A DNA stretch of 64,000 nucleotides from positions 45,445-109,444 of the forward strand of contig DIVF01000036.1 of assembly GCA_002423285.1 (NCBI GenBank). Reading direction: 5' to 3'. The position numbers and the translations under genes are program-made. The notes below the pieces were generated by a model. It did not search any database and was not told the origin of the DNA. It worked only from the letters and a program-made list of their open reading frames with translations. This stretch comes from Micavibrio sp. UBA6139 (GTDB lineage: Bacteria; Pseudomonadota; Alphaproteobacteria; Micavibrionales; Micavibrionaceae). Position 1 is the first letter of the stretch; every line of letters starts with the position of its first letter. Below are positions 33,317-41,845 of this stretch, piece by piece.

Positions 33317-33340
33317 TTAAGGGGACGATTGCCCCCTTAA
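33317..33340. repeat. Degenerate GC palindrome (3'-end repeat family, copy 8)
   Basis: TTAAGGGG (33317-33324) and CCCCTTAA (33333-33340) flank ACGATTGC; one G of the usual core is A. It lies downstream of the minus-strand gene at 33394 and is followed by TGCCCT in place of the usual AACCCC tail. Confidence 0.6.
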
Positions 33341-33393
33341 TGCCCTGCTTAATTGATCTTTTTATGAATCTTAATGCTGAGGTTTTCTATCCT

Positions 33394-33948
33394 TTAAGGC
33401 CCTGCTTTCCAACTTGTGATGCGGACGCTGGATGGGTCATTTTCCTTATTGGGAATAAAGGAAACTCTCACATTATATGCTTTACCCATGTTTAGGCTTA
33501 TTACATCATATGATTGAGTAGATGTTGCTATCTCTGCTTCAAAAATAACCTCGCCATTTTGTGCAAGGCGGTATTTCTGAGTTCCTTGTCGTGAGCGCCC
33601 GAACTCTGTCTTTGAGTGTTGCGTCAGTTCTTGGCCGCTTTGCAAATATTTTTGGCGCATCAAGGAAAATGCCTTGTATTCTAGCCAGCCGGAATCTGTA
33701 AAGAGGTCTCTTCGAGATTCAATACTCGTGGTACCAGTAATTTTTCCATATGGATCGAGCACCAAATTTCCATCACTGCTCATACAAATAAGGCTGGAAA
33801 TTTGTTTTTCAAATGCCGCTTTGTATTCTGGTGACAGGATTTTTTCCGTACGATCCTGCGCTTGTGCGATGTTGGCAGCGCATAGGCAGATGAGGCCGAT
33901 TGTCAGTCCAATCAATGCAAGTAATCTAGCATTAATTGGTATTCTCAT
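33394..33948 (-). CDS. Secreted protein of unknown function
   Basis: Not recognised. From ATG 33948 it has 184 residues: a signal peptide (ALIGLTIGLICLCAANIAQAQ) and then a hydrophilic, mostly beta-type sequence (KYRLAQNGEVIFEAEIAT; YNVRVSFIPNKEND). One Cys lies in SSLICMSSDGN. The first residues of a longer frame overlap guaA and are not credible. By eye it is more AT-rich than its neighbours, which could hint at a separate origin. It lies 17 bp after guaA on the same strand and may be read through from it. Confidence 0.68.
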   Translation of the reverse strand: MRIPINARLLALIGLTIGLICLCAANIAQAQDRTEKILSPEYKAAFEKQISSLICMSSDGNLVLDPYGKITGTTSIESRRDLFTDSGWLEYKAFSLMRQKYLQSGQELTQHSKTEFGRSRQGTQKYRLAQNGEVIFEAEIATSTQSYDVISLNMGKAYNVRVSFIPNKENDPSSVRITSWKAGP

Positions 33949-33964
33949 TTGTTCCACGACGTTG

Positions 33965-35560
33965 TTACTCCCACTCAATCGTCCCCGGCGGCTTGCTCGT
34001 AATATCGTAAACAATGCGTCCGATACCACGCACCTCATTGATGATGCGCGTTGATACGCGGTTCAGGAATTCGTGGTCGAAGGGGTAGGCTTCGGCGGTC
34101 ATGCCATCGGTGGAGGTGACGGCGCGCAGCGCACAGACGGAATCGTAGGAGCGGGCGTCGCCCATGACGCCGACTGATTGGACGGGCAGCAGGACGGCGA
34201 AGGCTTGCCAGATGGCATCGTAAAGCCCGGCTGTTCTGATTTCTTCTAAATAAATCGCATCGGCTTTGCGCAGAATATCCAGTTTTTCGCGGGTGACGGC
34301 ACCGGGAATGCGGATGGCGAGGCCGGGGCCGGGGAAGGGGTGGCGTTTTACGAAGTCCGGGTGCAGGCCCAGCTCAATGCCGAGCTTTCGCACCTCGTCC
34401 TTGAAGAGTTCGCGTAAAGGTTCGACCAGTTGCATATTCATGCGCTCTGGCAGGCCACCGACATTATGGTGGCTTTTGATGGTGACGCTGGGCCCGCCGG
34501 TGAAGGAAACGGATTCAATCACATCGGGGTAGAGGGTCCCTTGGGCCAGGAAATCAACCTTACCGACCCGCGTGGCGACATCTTCGAAGACATCGATGAA
34601 AAGGGCACCAATTGCCTTGCGCTTGATTTCGGGGTCGGTGACCCCGGCCAGTGCGCCTAAAAACTTATCGGACGCATCTTCGTGGATCAAGGGGATATTG
34701 TAGTGTTCGCGGAACAAGGTGACGACTTGGTCGCTTTCCCCTGTGCGCATCATGCCAGTATCGACATAGATACAAGTCAGTTGATCGCCAATCGCTTCAT
34801 GCAGCAAAACAGCCGTGACAGATGAATCAACCCCGCCCGACAGGCCACAGACCACGCGTGATGTGCCGACTTGTTTGCGTATTTTCGCAATGGCTTCGTC
34901 CTTGAACGCGGCCATGGTCCAATCGCCTGTGCAACCGCACACATTATGGGTGAAGTTTTTAAGGAGGGCTGCGCCGTGCGGTGTATGCACCACTTCCGGG
35001 TGGAACTGCACGCCATAAAATTTGCGTTCATCATCGGCGATGAAGGCATAAGGGGCCCCTTCCGATGTGCCAATCACGCGGAACCCACCGGGCAGGCGTG
35101 TGACGCGGTCGCCGTGGCTCATCCATACTTGTTCGTGCGCGCCGGCATCCCATAGGTCTTTGGTGATTGCGGCGTGTTCGCGAATATCGACATAGGCGCG
35201 GCCAAATTCACCGGAATGGCCGCCTTCGACCACACCGCCCAGCTGGGTGACCATGGTTTGCTGGCCATAGCAAATGCCAAACACGGGAACGCCCATTTCA
35301 AAGACCATTTGCGGGGCGCGCGGGGATTCTTCTTCGGTCACGCTGGCGGGGCCACCGGACAGGATGATGCCTTTTGGATTGAAGTCCTGAATGCGCGCCG
35401 GGGCGGCCTGATTGAACGGCCAGATTTCGCAGTAGATGCCACTTTCGCGGACACGGCGGGCAATGAGTTGCGTAACCTGTGACCCAAAATCCAAAATCAG
35501 GATGCGGTCATGACGGGATTTTTGTGCGGGTGCGTGCGCGGCGGCTTGGCTGTTTTCCAT
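33965..35560 (-). CDS. guaA: GMP synthase (glutamine-hydrolysing)
   Basis: Converts XMP to GMP using glutamine. The glutaminase domain has ILDFGSQVTQLIARRVRE and VFGICYGQQTM with the nucleophilic Cys, and FHPEVVHTPHG with the catalytic His. The ATP-pyrophosphatase domain carries GLSGGVDSSVTA. The C-terminal domain ends DITSKPPGTIEWE, diagnostic for GuaA. ATG 35560 gives 531 residues; an upstream extension is not supported. It is part of the guaB-rsmB-guaA order, here interrupted by several genes. Confidence 0.97.
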   Translation of the reverse strand: MENSQAAAHAPAQKSRHDRILILDFGSQVTQLIARRVRESGIYCEIWPFNQAAPARIQDFNPKGIILSGGPASVTEEESPRAPQMVFEMGVPVFGICYGQQTMVTQLGGVVEGGHSGEFGRAYVDIREHAAITKDLWDAGAHEQVWMSHGDRVTRLPGGFRVIGTSEGAPYAFIADDERKFYGVQFHPEVVHTPHGAALLKNFTHNVCGCTGDWTMAAFKDEAIAKIRKQVGTSRVVCGLSGGVDSSVTAVLLHEAIGDQLTCIYVDTGMMRTGESDQVVTLFREHYNIPLIHEDASDKFLGALAGVTDPEIKRKAIGALFIDVFEDVATRVGKVDFLAQGTLYPDVIESVSFTGGPSVTIKSHHNVGGLPERMNMQLVEPLRELFKDEVRKLGIELGLHPDFVKRHPFPGPGLAIRIPGAVTREKLDILRKADAIYLEEIRTAGLYDAIWQAFAVLLPVQSVGVMGDARSYDSVCALRAVTSTDGMTAEAYPFDHEFLNRVSTRIINEVRGIGRIVYDITSKPPGTIEWE

Positions 35561-35595
35561 GGGGGGAAGGATAGAATAAAAAGCGGTGCAGACCA

Positions 35596-36669
35596 ATGTC
35601 ATTTTCTGCTAAAGATGGGGGAATGAGTATTATTTCAGATCACGATATTACCCTTGTTCCGGCCAACGCCATCACCGGCCCCTTGCTGGGGATGCTGCAT
35701 GCCCGTCTGCAAGCGTGTGATGATTGCGCGGTCGCAAATGTGCGCGCCGGATTGGGTGGACCGTTCGGGGCTTCCTTGCATGTTTATGATGGGTCGGAAT
35801 TGATCGATGTTGCGGGGCCGGTCGGCAATGCCGTGCTGTCCACGGGCCTTGCCAGCGCCCATGCGGAAGACCGCGTGATGGTTCCTGAAAATGTTGAAAA
35901 ATTACGCGCGGTTCTGGCGCGGGTCGGGGCGGGGGCATCTGTTTATGTCGTATCAAGCGCCGAAAGCTGCCCAGCCTGCCACGCGAAGCTGGAAATTCTG
36001 GCGCGGTCCTTGGTTGGTGATGGCTTGCTGGGGGCTGGGCGGTTCCATGTTCTTTATGGTGCGACCTATGATGATACGCGAGAGGTCGCTGGGTTTCACG
36101 ATGCGCCTTATCACACCGATATGACGAAAGCGCCGGGGGAGCGTTTGATTGCTGTGGGTCATTGTGCCTTGAATGATTGCCCGGCAAGTTTTCGCGTGGC
36201 CTTGGAACAAGGACATGCTGTGATCGCCAGCCATGACGGCTATCATTTTGTTGGTCATGATGCGCGGGGTGATGATGTCATTGCCACGGCGGAGATTTCC
36301 GCCATTCGCAATGCCTGCCGTGCGGAGCAGGCCTCTGGTTCCTCAACACCATGGGATTTGGAGCAGGGGGTTCTTTATTCTCCCGCGCAGGCTGTTGGAC
36401 CGTTGATGTATGCCGAAGCGCAATGGGCGAATATCAGCCGCATTGTGCTGACCCTGCAAAGCAAGGTGCAGGAAGCTGCCGATATCGGCAATGATGATTT
36501 CTTTCATATCGTCGCGGCACGTCCCTATAACGGTGCCGGCGCGGCAGCGCAGATTATTCGCCTGTCCCCGTTTGAAAACAAAGCCCAGCACGAATGGGCC
36601 CGGCAACGGGCGGAAGACCCGGAAGCCACGCGCCAATATAATGGCTTATCGATATCGGGTTCGGTTTAG
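35596..36669 (+). CDS. Tandem guanine-deaminase-like protein with a degenerate second domain
   Basis: Two cytidine-deaminase-fold domains of the guanine deaminase/TadA type. Domain 1 (about residues 45-170) is complete: GGPFGASLHV, AHAED with zinc ligand and catalytic Glu (residues 89-91), SAESCPACHAK with both Cys ligands (125 and 128), and YGATYDDTREVAGFHDA. Domain 2 (about 185-345) keeps the layout but lost the ligands: ATAEISAIRNAC instead of HAE, and SPAQAVGPLMYAEAQWANISRIV where PCxxC should be. It is divergent from guaA, 35 bp apart, so a role in guanine metabolism is likely but inferred. Starts at 35596 or 35623 are possible. 357 residues. Confidence 0.8.
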   Translation: MSFSAKDGGMSIISDHDITLVPANAITGPLLGMLHARLQACDDCAVANVRAGLGGPFGASLHVYDGSELIDVAGPVGNAVLSTGLASAHAEDRVMVPENVEKLRAVLARVGAGASVYVVSSAESCPACHAKLEILARSLVGDGLLGAGRFHVLYGATYDDTREVAGFHDAPYHTDMTKAPGERLIAVGHCALNDCPASFRVALEQGHAVIASHDGYHFVGHDARGDDVIATAEISAIRNACRAEQASGSSTPWDLEQGVLYSPAQAVGPLMYAEAQWANISRIVLTLQSKVQEAADIGNDDFFHIVAARPYNGAGAAAQIIRLSPFENKAQHEWARQRAEDPEATRQYNGLSISGSV

Positions 36670-36678
36670 GAAGTAATT

Positions 36679-37320
36679 TTATCCGTGCCAGTAAGGGGAT
36701 GCGGCGGCATCGCGCTCTGCCTGCGAATGGCGGTTCTTAATCCAGTTCAGATGTTTTTCACATTCTTTCGGCGATAAATCGTCGCGGGCCACGAAGGGGC
36801 GGGCAAAGACAGTGCGGCAACCGTTTTCATTATGGCGGAACATAATGCTGTTCCCACATGGATCAATGGTGACGGATTTTTTGGTGTCCAGGGCGCAATC
36901 AACAACGCGCATCATCGCATCGCGCATCGTGTCATCACTCGCCATAAAGCGGTGAACATCCGCGTGCATTTCATCACCTTCAAACATGGATGATACAGCG
37001 CGGGCATGGCCAAAAACGGTTGTGTGCATGTTGGCTTCAAATTCACTGACGCAGCGCATGTTTTCGGTGACGCTGACATGAAGATCGGAAGAGATCGTTG
37101 CGTGATCATAGACAACAGGCAGGAATTCATTGGGCGCACCGTCTTGGCAGGCGCGGCAGAAGGCTGCTGTTAAATCGGGCGCGTTTGATAAATGCAGCAA
37201 GTGGCTGGCATCGGCGCTTCTATAGACCTGAGAATCGATTTCCTGATAACCGTCGGCATTAAGCCGGGCGATAATTTGATTCGAAGAGTGACCTTGAAAA
37301 CTTTTCAGATCTGGCAGCAT
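36679..37320 (-). CDS. Protein of unknown function, 213 residues
   Basis: Not recognised. It has no signal peptide or membrane helix. It contains several Cys and His (FCRACQDG, HTTVFGHARAV, DEMHADVHRFM) and ends with a charged helix (KHLNWIKNRHSQAERDAAA). The order of segments VYRSADASHLLHLS, FLPVVYDHATI and LHVSVTENM faintly recalls the N-lobe of kinase-like folds, but no catalytic loop follows, so I do not call it. It converges with the deaminase gene (10 bp between stops) and lies downstream of the RsmB-like gene. Confidence 0.66.
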   Translation of the reverse strand: MLPDLKSFQGHSSNQIIARLNADGYQEIDSQVYRSADASHLLHLSNAPDLTAAFCRACQDGAPNEFLPVVYDHATISSDLHVSVTENMRCVSEFEANMHTTVFGHARAVSSMFEGDEMHADVHRFMASDDTMRDAMMRVVDCALDTKKSVTIDPCGNSIMFRHNENGCRTVFARPFVARDDLSPKECEKHLNWIKNRHSQAERDAAASPYWHG

Positions 37321-37396
37321 CTTTTTCTACGCATGTTTTAATTTACGATGCGTCGATCATCTGCCTGATTCTGAAAACCGTCAAGCAAGACCAGTT

Positions 37397-38767
37397 TTAT
37401 TCTTCTGAATCAAAGGCTTCCATGCCATCGTCTGCAGGCACTTCCCCGTTGCGGCGCAAAATGGCGGCAAAGAAACCATCCGTATTATGGCGCAAAGGCG
37501 ACAGGCGCATGAACGGATCACCCAGATCGGGGGCTGGATACGGGGCGGATTTCGGCCACGCATCGGCGATTGGCCAGATGGAAAATTCAGGATGATCTTT
37601 TAAGAAGCGTTCAATCTGGTGTTCGTTTTCTTCGGGCAACAAGGAACAGGTCGCATAAACCAAACGGCCACCGGGTTTCACGGCTTGGGCAACTTTGTCG
37701 AGAATTTCACCTTGGGTTTTTAACATCTCCTCCAAAGACGGGCCGTATTGGCGCCAGCGCATATCAGGGTTACGGCGCCATGTGCCGGTGCCACTGCACG
37801 GCACATCGGTTAGAACGACATCAAAGGTCTGCTTTTGACGTTTCAACCATTTGCGTGATTTTTCATCAGAGAGCGGGCGAATTTCAATGATGTCATGGGC
37901 ATGGGCGCGGCGGAACCGCGGGCGTGCTTTATCCAGGCGGCCCGCATCAATATCCATCGCGACAATGCGGCCCTTGGGGCGTTTATCTAGTGCCATGGCG
38001 TTGACGATGGCCAGCGTCTTACCACCCGCCCCCGCGCAGAAATCAAGAACCTGCCCGCCGGGTTTCGCATCACACAGATACGCAATCAATTGCGACCCTT
38101 CATCTTGAATTTCAACATGACCCTTGGTGAAGGCTTTTGTATTCGATAAAAACGCCTTGTCACGGGCGCGCAGCGTCCATGGGCATAAGGGCGCTTCATC
38201 GGTCAGGACGTTGTCCTTTTCCAAAGATGCCTTTGCCTGTTCACGTTCCAGTGCCAGAAGGTTGACGCGCAAATCCAAAGGCGCAGCACTCAACATCGCG
38301 GCCATTTCTTCCATGAAGTTTTGGCCATAGACGGTGCGCAACGATGCTTCAAATTGTGGTGGGCATTCGACGCGGATATTATCCGGCATCGCGTTGGTAT
38401 CGAGAAGTTTTCCCTCCAGTGATTTCGCCAGTTCAATTTCTTCTTCGGTCAGCGGTGCGGCGCTGAATTTGCCGCCATCGAACAGCGTGTGCAATTTCGG
38501 CAGGTCACAGCCATGCTGTAACATCATATGGGCAATCATGCGGTTGCGCGGTGTGTCCGGTGCACTCATTTTTTCCAGCCACCAGCCAAGGCGGGCGCGG
38601 CTGCGGGTCATGGAATAGGCACGCTCTGCGATCTCGGCCCGGTCTTTAGAGCCGATATAGCGGCGAAAGCGCATGTAATCGCCCACCGTCCCATCCATTG
38701 GAATGCGGGATTGATCCAGTTTCTCGAAAATCTCAAGAACGGCATTTAAGCGGGCTGCGGGATTCAT
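37397..38767 (-). CDS. RsmB/NOP-family RNA (cytosine-5) methyltransferase
   Basis: Transfers methyl groups to cytosine in RNA, probably 16S rRNA. Motif I is LDFCAGAGGKTLAI, the catalytic motif IV DVPCSGTGTWRRNPD contains the conserved PC, and motif VI YATCSLLPEENEHQIE contains the TCS catalytic Cys. An N-terminal helical domain of about 200 residues resembles the RsmB one. The 456 residues fit. From memory this gene stands between guaB and guaA in many alphaproteobacteria, as here. The exact target base is inferred. Confidence 0.92.
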   Translation of the reverse strand: MNPAARLNAVLEIFEKLDQSRIPMDGTVGDYMRFRRYIGSKDRAEIAERAYSMTRSRARLGWWLEKMSAPDTPRNRMIAHMMLQHGCDLPKLHTLFDGGKFSAAPLTEEEIELAKSLEGKLLDTNAMPDNIRVECPPQFEASLRTVYGQNFMEEMAAMLSAAPLDLRVNLLALEREQAKASLEKDNVLTDEAPLCPWTLRARDKAFLSNTKAFTKGHVEIQDEGSQLIAYLCDAKPGGQVLDFCAGAGGKTLAIVNAMALDKRPKGRIVAMDIDAGRLDKARPRFRRAHAHDIIEIRPLSDEKSRKWLKRQKQTFDVVLTDVPCSGTGTWRRNPDMRWRQYGPSLEEMLKTQGEILDKVAQAVKPGGRLVYATCSLLPEENEHQIERFLKDHPEFSIWPIADAWPKSAPYPAPDLGDPFMRLSPLRHNTDGFFAAILRRNGEVPADDGMEAFDSEE

Positions 38768-38884
38768 GGTGTACCTTTTATATCATTTTTAGTCTTGGTC
38801 GCCGGGTATCGGGTGGCGGACGGCCCGTTGTAAAGACAATGGCCAAAATCCGCAACAAAAAGAAAGTTTTAGGGGAGGGTCCCG

Positions 38885-38922
38885 GAAAAAAGAACCCCCG
38901 CCACTGGGGGAGCGGCAGGGGT
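38885..38922 (-). terminator. Terminator of the small periplasmic protein gene
   Basis: CCCCGCCACT and AGCGGCAGGGG form a stem with one bulge around a GGGGG loop; on the minus strand TTCTTTTTT follows. The 38768-38968 stretch holds this hairpin and no gene. Confidence 0.75.
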
Positions 38923-38968
38923 GATTCCCAACTTTGCGGGGTTTGGGAACTGGTAAAAGCTTTAAAGA

Positions 38969-39334
38969 TTACTCAGCAACTGCTGGAGCGTCTTCAGCTT
39001 TGGGTTCTTCTTTAGCAGCGTCAGTTGTAACCAGTGCGCCAGCCAAAACTTTCAATGTTTTGCCTTCTTTTGTCGCGTGGTCGCCATCTGGAGCGGCTGT
39101 GCGAACGCCAGCTGCGTCAACGGTGAAAACTTTACCGTCTTCAACAACAACGGCTGTGCCGTTTTCCAGTGTGTAGTTTTCTGGAGCAGCGTGGGTTTTT
39201 ACTTCTGTGGTTGTTTCTGTTGTTGTAACAGCTGTTTCTGTCGCAACGTCTGCCTTAACGGCAACTTCAGCATGTGCTGGGGCGAAAGACAGAACGGCGG
39301 CAACGGCGATGACTGCTGGAATGATAGCTTTCAT
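38969..39334 (-). CDS. Small secreted protein, Ala/Thr/Glu-rich
   Basis: Not recognised. 121 residues: a clear signal peptide (IIPAVIAVAAVLSFAPAHA) then a Val/Thr/Ala-rich stretch (TETAVTTTETTTEVKTHA), a compact region with ENYTLENGTAVVVEDGKVF and DGDHATKEGKTLKVLAGAL, and an acidic Glu/Ala/Pro tail. No Cys and no membrane anchor, so probably a soluble periplasmic protein. A good ribosome-binding site (GAGGAG) and a dedicated terminator suggest strong expression. It lies between the RsmB-like gene and an acetyltransferase. Confidence 0.72.
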   Translation of the reverse strand: MKAIIPAVIAVAAVLSFAPAHAEVAVKADVATETAVTTTETTTEVKTHAAPENYTLENGTAVVVEDGKVFTVDAAGVRTAAPDGDHATKEGKTLKVLAGALVTTDAAKEEPKAEDAPAVAE

Positions 39335-39402
39335 TAAATTAGTGCTCCTCGGTTTAAAGTGTGAATAGAACCACTCTATGGGGAGATTTAGGCGGAATCA
39401 TG

Positions 39403-39951
39403 TCACGATGGTGGCATCTGCAAGATTGTTGTATCGCGCCAGCCAAAAGCCGCTTCTGACACCGTTCGCCCGCCAATTTCGATACGCTTTGTTCCGCATT
39501 TTTGCCCGCCCAAAGCCTTGTAAAACGCCACGGCGCGGCTGTTCCCTTCTAAAACCCACAGGCATAAAGAACGCAACTTTCTTTCTTTCAAATTCTCCGT
39601 CGCCGCGCCAATTAACTGCCGCCCCAGCCCCGCCCGCCAGTATTCTGGCAAAATATACAGGGCATAGATTTCCGCCGCGTAAAGCGGACGAATGGGCGAC
39701 ATGCCCGGCGGCGGGGTGCGCAGACGCCCGAAACTGACGAATCCTGCGGCTTTCCCATCTGAATCATGGGCGATAAGGGCTAAAAAATCCGTGCTGGCCA
39801 GCCAGCGGCTCCAGTTTTCGGCGTATTCATCCGTATTTTGGGCGTCCAGATAGGACTGATCGATTAATCCGCCATAGGCCGCCTGCCACCCGGCCACATG
39901 AATTTTGGCTAAGTCCTGAATATCGTCTGGGGTGGGCTGGCGAAGGATCAT
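39403..39951 (-). CDS. GNAT acetyltransferase
   Basis: Acetyl-CoA-dependent N-acetyltransferase. ILRQPTPDDIQDLAKIHVAGWQAAY is the beta1-alpha1 region, AAEIYALYILPEYWRAGLGRQLI holds the acetyl-CoA-binding R/Q-x-x-G-x-G/A loop, and LWVLEGNSRAVAFYKALGG is the C-terminal signature. The start at ATG 39951 gives 182 residues; a longer frame upstream would cover the divergent gene at 40033. Substrate unknown. Confidence 0.88.
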   Translation of the reverse strand: MILRQPTPDDIQDLAKIHVAGWQAAYGGLIDQSYLDAQNTDEYAENWSRWLASTDFLALIAHDSDGKAAGFVSFGRLRTPPPGMSPIRPLYAAEIYALYILPEYWRAGLGRQLIGAATENLKERKLRSLCLWVLEGNSRAVAFYKALGGQKCGTKRIEIGGRTVSEAAFGWRDTTILQMPPS

Positions 39952-40032
39952 AAAAAACCTATTTGTTTTATGGTTAAGGGCTGGGTATGGTCCCCCACAC
40001 GTCACGGAACTCACTATATAAGGATAAATACA

Positions 40033-40254
40033 ATGAACACCAAAACCATTCTGATCGTTATCGCCGCTCTGCTGGCTCTTGTTGCTGGCGTTCTGGTTTA
40101 TCAACAATCCAACCAGCCGCAAACCACCGGCGAAAAAATTGAAGCCGCTATGGAGTCCGCATCCGATGATATCGGTGATGCCGTAACGGACGTGCAAGAT
40201 GCCGTTGAGGATGCTGCTGACGATATTCAAGAAAACACTGCACCAGCTCAATAA
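40033..40254 (+). CDS. Small membrane-anchored acidic protein
   Basis: Not recognised. From ATG 40033 (AAGGA 8 nt upstream) it has 73 residues: one N-terminal membrane helix (ILIVIAALLALVAGVLVY), then an acidic amphipathic helix with repeats of the type DDIGDAVTDVQDAVEDAADD. The layout recalls small YtxH/apolipoprotein-like stress proteins that lie along membranes, but no family is assigned. TATATA precedes the ribosome-binding site and a strong terminator follows, so it is a single-gene unit divergent from the acetyltransferase gene. Confidence 0.75.
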   Translation: MNTKTILIVIAALLALVAGVLVYQQSNQPQTTGEKIEAAMESASDDIGDAVTDVQDAVEDAADDIQENTAPAQ

Positions 40255-40274
40255 TTTCTGGGCAGGTCAAAATC

Positions 40275-40306
40275 AAAACGCCCGGTGTGATGCCGGGCGT
40301 TTTTTT
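40275..40306 (+). terminator. Intrinsic terminator
   Basis: AAAACGCCCGG (40275-40285), 7-nt loop, CCGGGCGTTTTTTT (40293-40306). It lies between the small membrane protein and the convergent guaB. Confidence 0.92.
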
Positions 40307-40327
40307 ATTCTGTCTTTTTCACAGGGG

Positions 40328-41815
40328 TTAATCACTGCTGCGATAATTCGGTGCTTCTTGCGTAATCGTCACATCATGCACGTGGCTTTCACGGTAACCG
40401 GCCCCGGTCATGCGAACAAATTCTGCGCGTTGCAGATCGGTGACGGTATGCGATCCGGTATACCCCATGGCGGCGCGCAGACCCCCGGTGAGTTGATGGA
40501 GGACAGCACCAACAGGTCCTTTATAGGGGACGCGCCCCTCAATCCCCTCAGGCACCAGTTTTTGCGTCTGGGTAACGCCACCTTGAAAATAACGATCGGC
40601 GGACCCGCGCACCATCGCACCCACCGACCCCATACCGCGATAGGTTTTGTAAGAACGGCCCTGATACAAAACGACATCGCCGGGTGATTCATCTGTGCCT
40701 GCAAACAGGCCGCCCATCATGGCGCAATCAGCCCCGGCAGCGACAGCTTTGGCCAGATCGCCGGAATATTTAATGCCGCCATCGGCAATAACGGGTGTGT
40801 TGGATTCGGCGCAGGCTTCTGACACATTCATAATCGCTGAGAGTTGCGGAACACCAACCCCGGCCACGACGCGTGTCGTGCAAATGGAACCCGGACCAAT
40901 CCCAACCTTGACCGCATCGGCCCCGGCATCGATCAGGGCGCGGGCCGCATCGCCAGTTGCGATGTTTCCGGCGATAATCTGCATCGACCCTAAGTTCAGG
41001 CTGCGAATTTTTTTGACCTGTTCCAACACATTGGCTGAATGGCCGTGCGCGGTATCAATGACCAGAACATCCAAACCGGCATCGGCCATGATTTGTGCGC
41101 GCTCAATGCCATCGGCCCCGGTGCCAATCGCGGCCCCGGCCAACAGGCGGCCTGATGGGTCCTTGCTGGCTTGAGGGAAGAGTTGTGATTTTTCGATGTC
41201 CTTGACTGTAATCAAGCCCGTGCAATGCCCATTGGCATCCACGACCAGTAATTTTTCAATGCGGTGCTTATGCAGTAATTTTTTGGCGTCTTCCTTGCCA
41301 ATCCCGGATTGTGCCGTGACAAGGTTTTCGGATGTCATCAGTTCACGCACGCTTTGGCGCATGTCTTCGGCAAAGCGCACATCGCGGTTGGTCAGAATGC
41401 CGACCAGACGGCCATTTTGTTCTGTCACTGGAATGCCGGAAATGTGGTAATCGCGCATCAGGCCCAAGGCTTCGGAGAGCGGTGCATCGGGATGAATTGT
41501 GATCGGGTTGATGACCATGCCTGATTCAAAACGCTTTACCTGCCGGACCATATCGGCCTGTTCTTGCGGTGTCATATTGCGGTGGAGAATACCAAGCCCC
41601 CCGGCCTGTGCCATGGCAATGGCCATGCGGGTTTCAGTCACCGTATCCATCGCGGCGGAAATGAGGGGGATGTTCAGGGTAATGGTGCGGGTCAAACGCG
41701 TGCGTGTATCGGCATCGGAGGGGTGAATGTCAGACGCCCCGGGCAGCAGCAAAACATCATCGAAGGTTAGGGCTTCTGGAATGCTGGCTGCGGAACGGAT
41801 GGCTTTTTTCGACAT
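40328..41815 (-). CDS. guaB: IMP dehydrogenase
   Basis: Oxidises IMP to XMP with NAD, the first committed step to GMP. LTFDDVLLLPGASD is the N-terminal signature, two CBS domains occupy about residues 95-210, and GIGPGSICTTRVVAGVGVPQ is spread around the catalytic Cys loop. The flap Arg-Tyr region lies in KTYRGMGSVGAM and the following segment. The 495 residues are standard. It shares the strand with rlmE upstream and with rsmB-like and guaA downstream. Confidence 0.97.
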   Translation of the reverse strand: MSKKAIRSAASIPEALTFDDVLLLPGASDIHPSDADTRTRLTRTITLNIPLISAAMDTVTETRMAIAMAQAGGLGILHRNMTPQEQADMVRQVKRFESGMVINPITIHPDAPLSEALGLMRDYHISGIPVTEQNGRLVGILTNRDVRFAEDMRQSVRELMTSENLVTAQSGIGKEDAKKLLHKHRIEKLLVVDANGHCTGLITVKDIEKSQLFPQASKDPSGRLLAGAAIGTGADGIERAQIMADAGLDVLVIDTAHGHSANVLEQVKKIRSLNLGSMQIIAGNIATGDAARALIDAGADAVKVGIGPGSICTTRVVAGVGVPQLSAIMNVSEACAESNTPVIADGGIKYSGDLAKAVAAGADCAMMGGLFAGTDESPGDVVLYQGRSYKTYRGMGSVGAMVRGSADRYFQGGVTQTQKLVPEGIEGRVPYKGPVGAVLHQLTGGLRAAMGYTGSHTVTDLQRAEFVRMTGAGYRESHVHDVTITQEAPNYRSSD

Positions 41816-41845
41816 AGTGAATCCCTTGGGTATGGTGGTGTGGTT

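Noticed and set aside
35672..36187. Long minus-strand open frame inside the deaminase gene
   Set aside because: Antisense shadow; Arg/His/Pro-rich translation and no start signal, while the plus frame shows clear deaminase motifs.
36679..37320. Calling the 213-residue unknown a kinase-like protein
   Set aside because: Only vague strand order is similar; no catalytic or metal-binding motif is seen.
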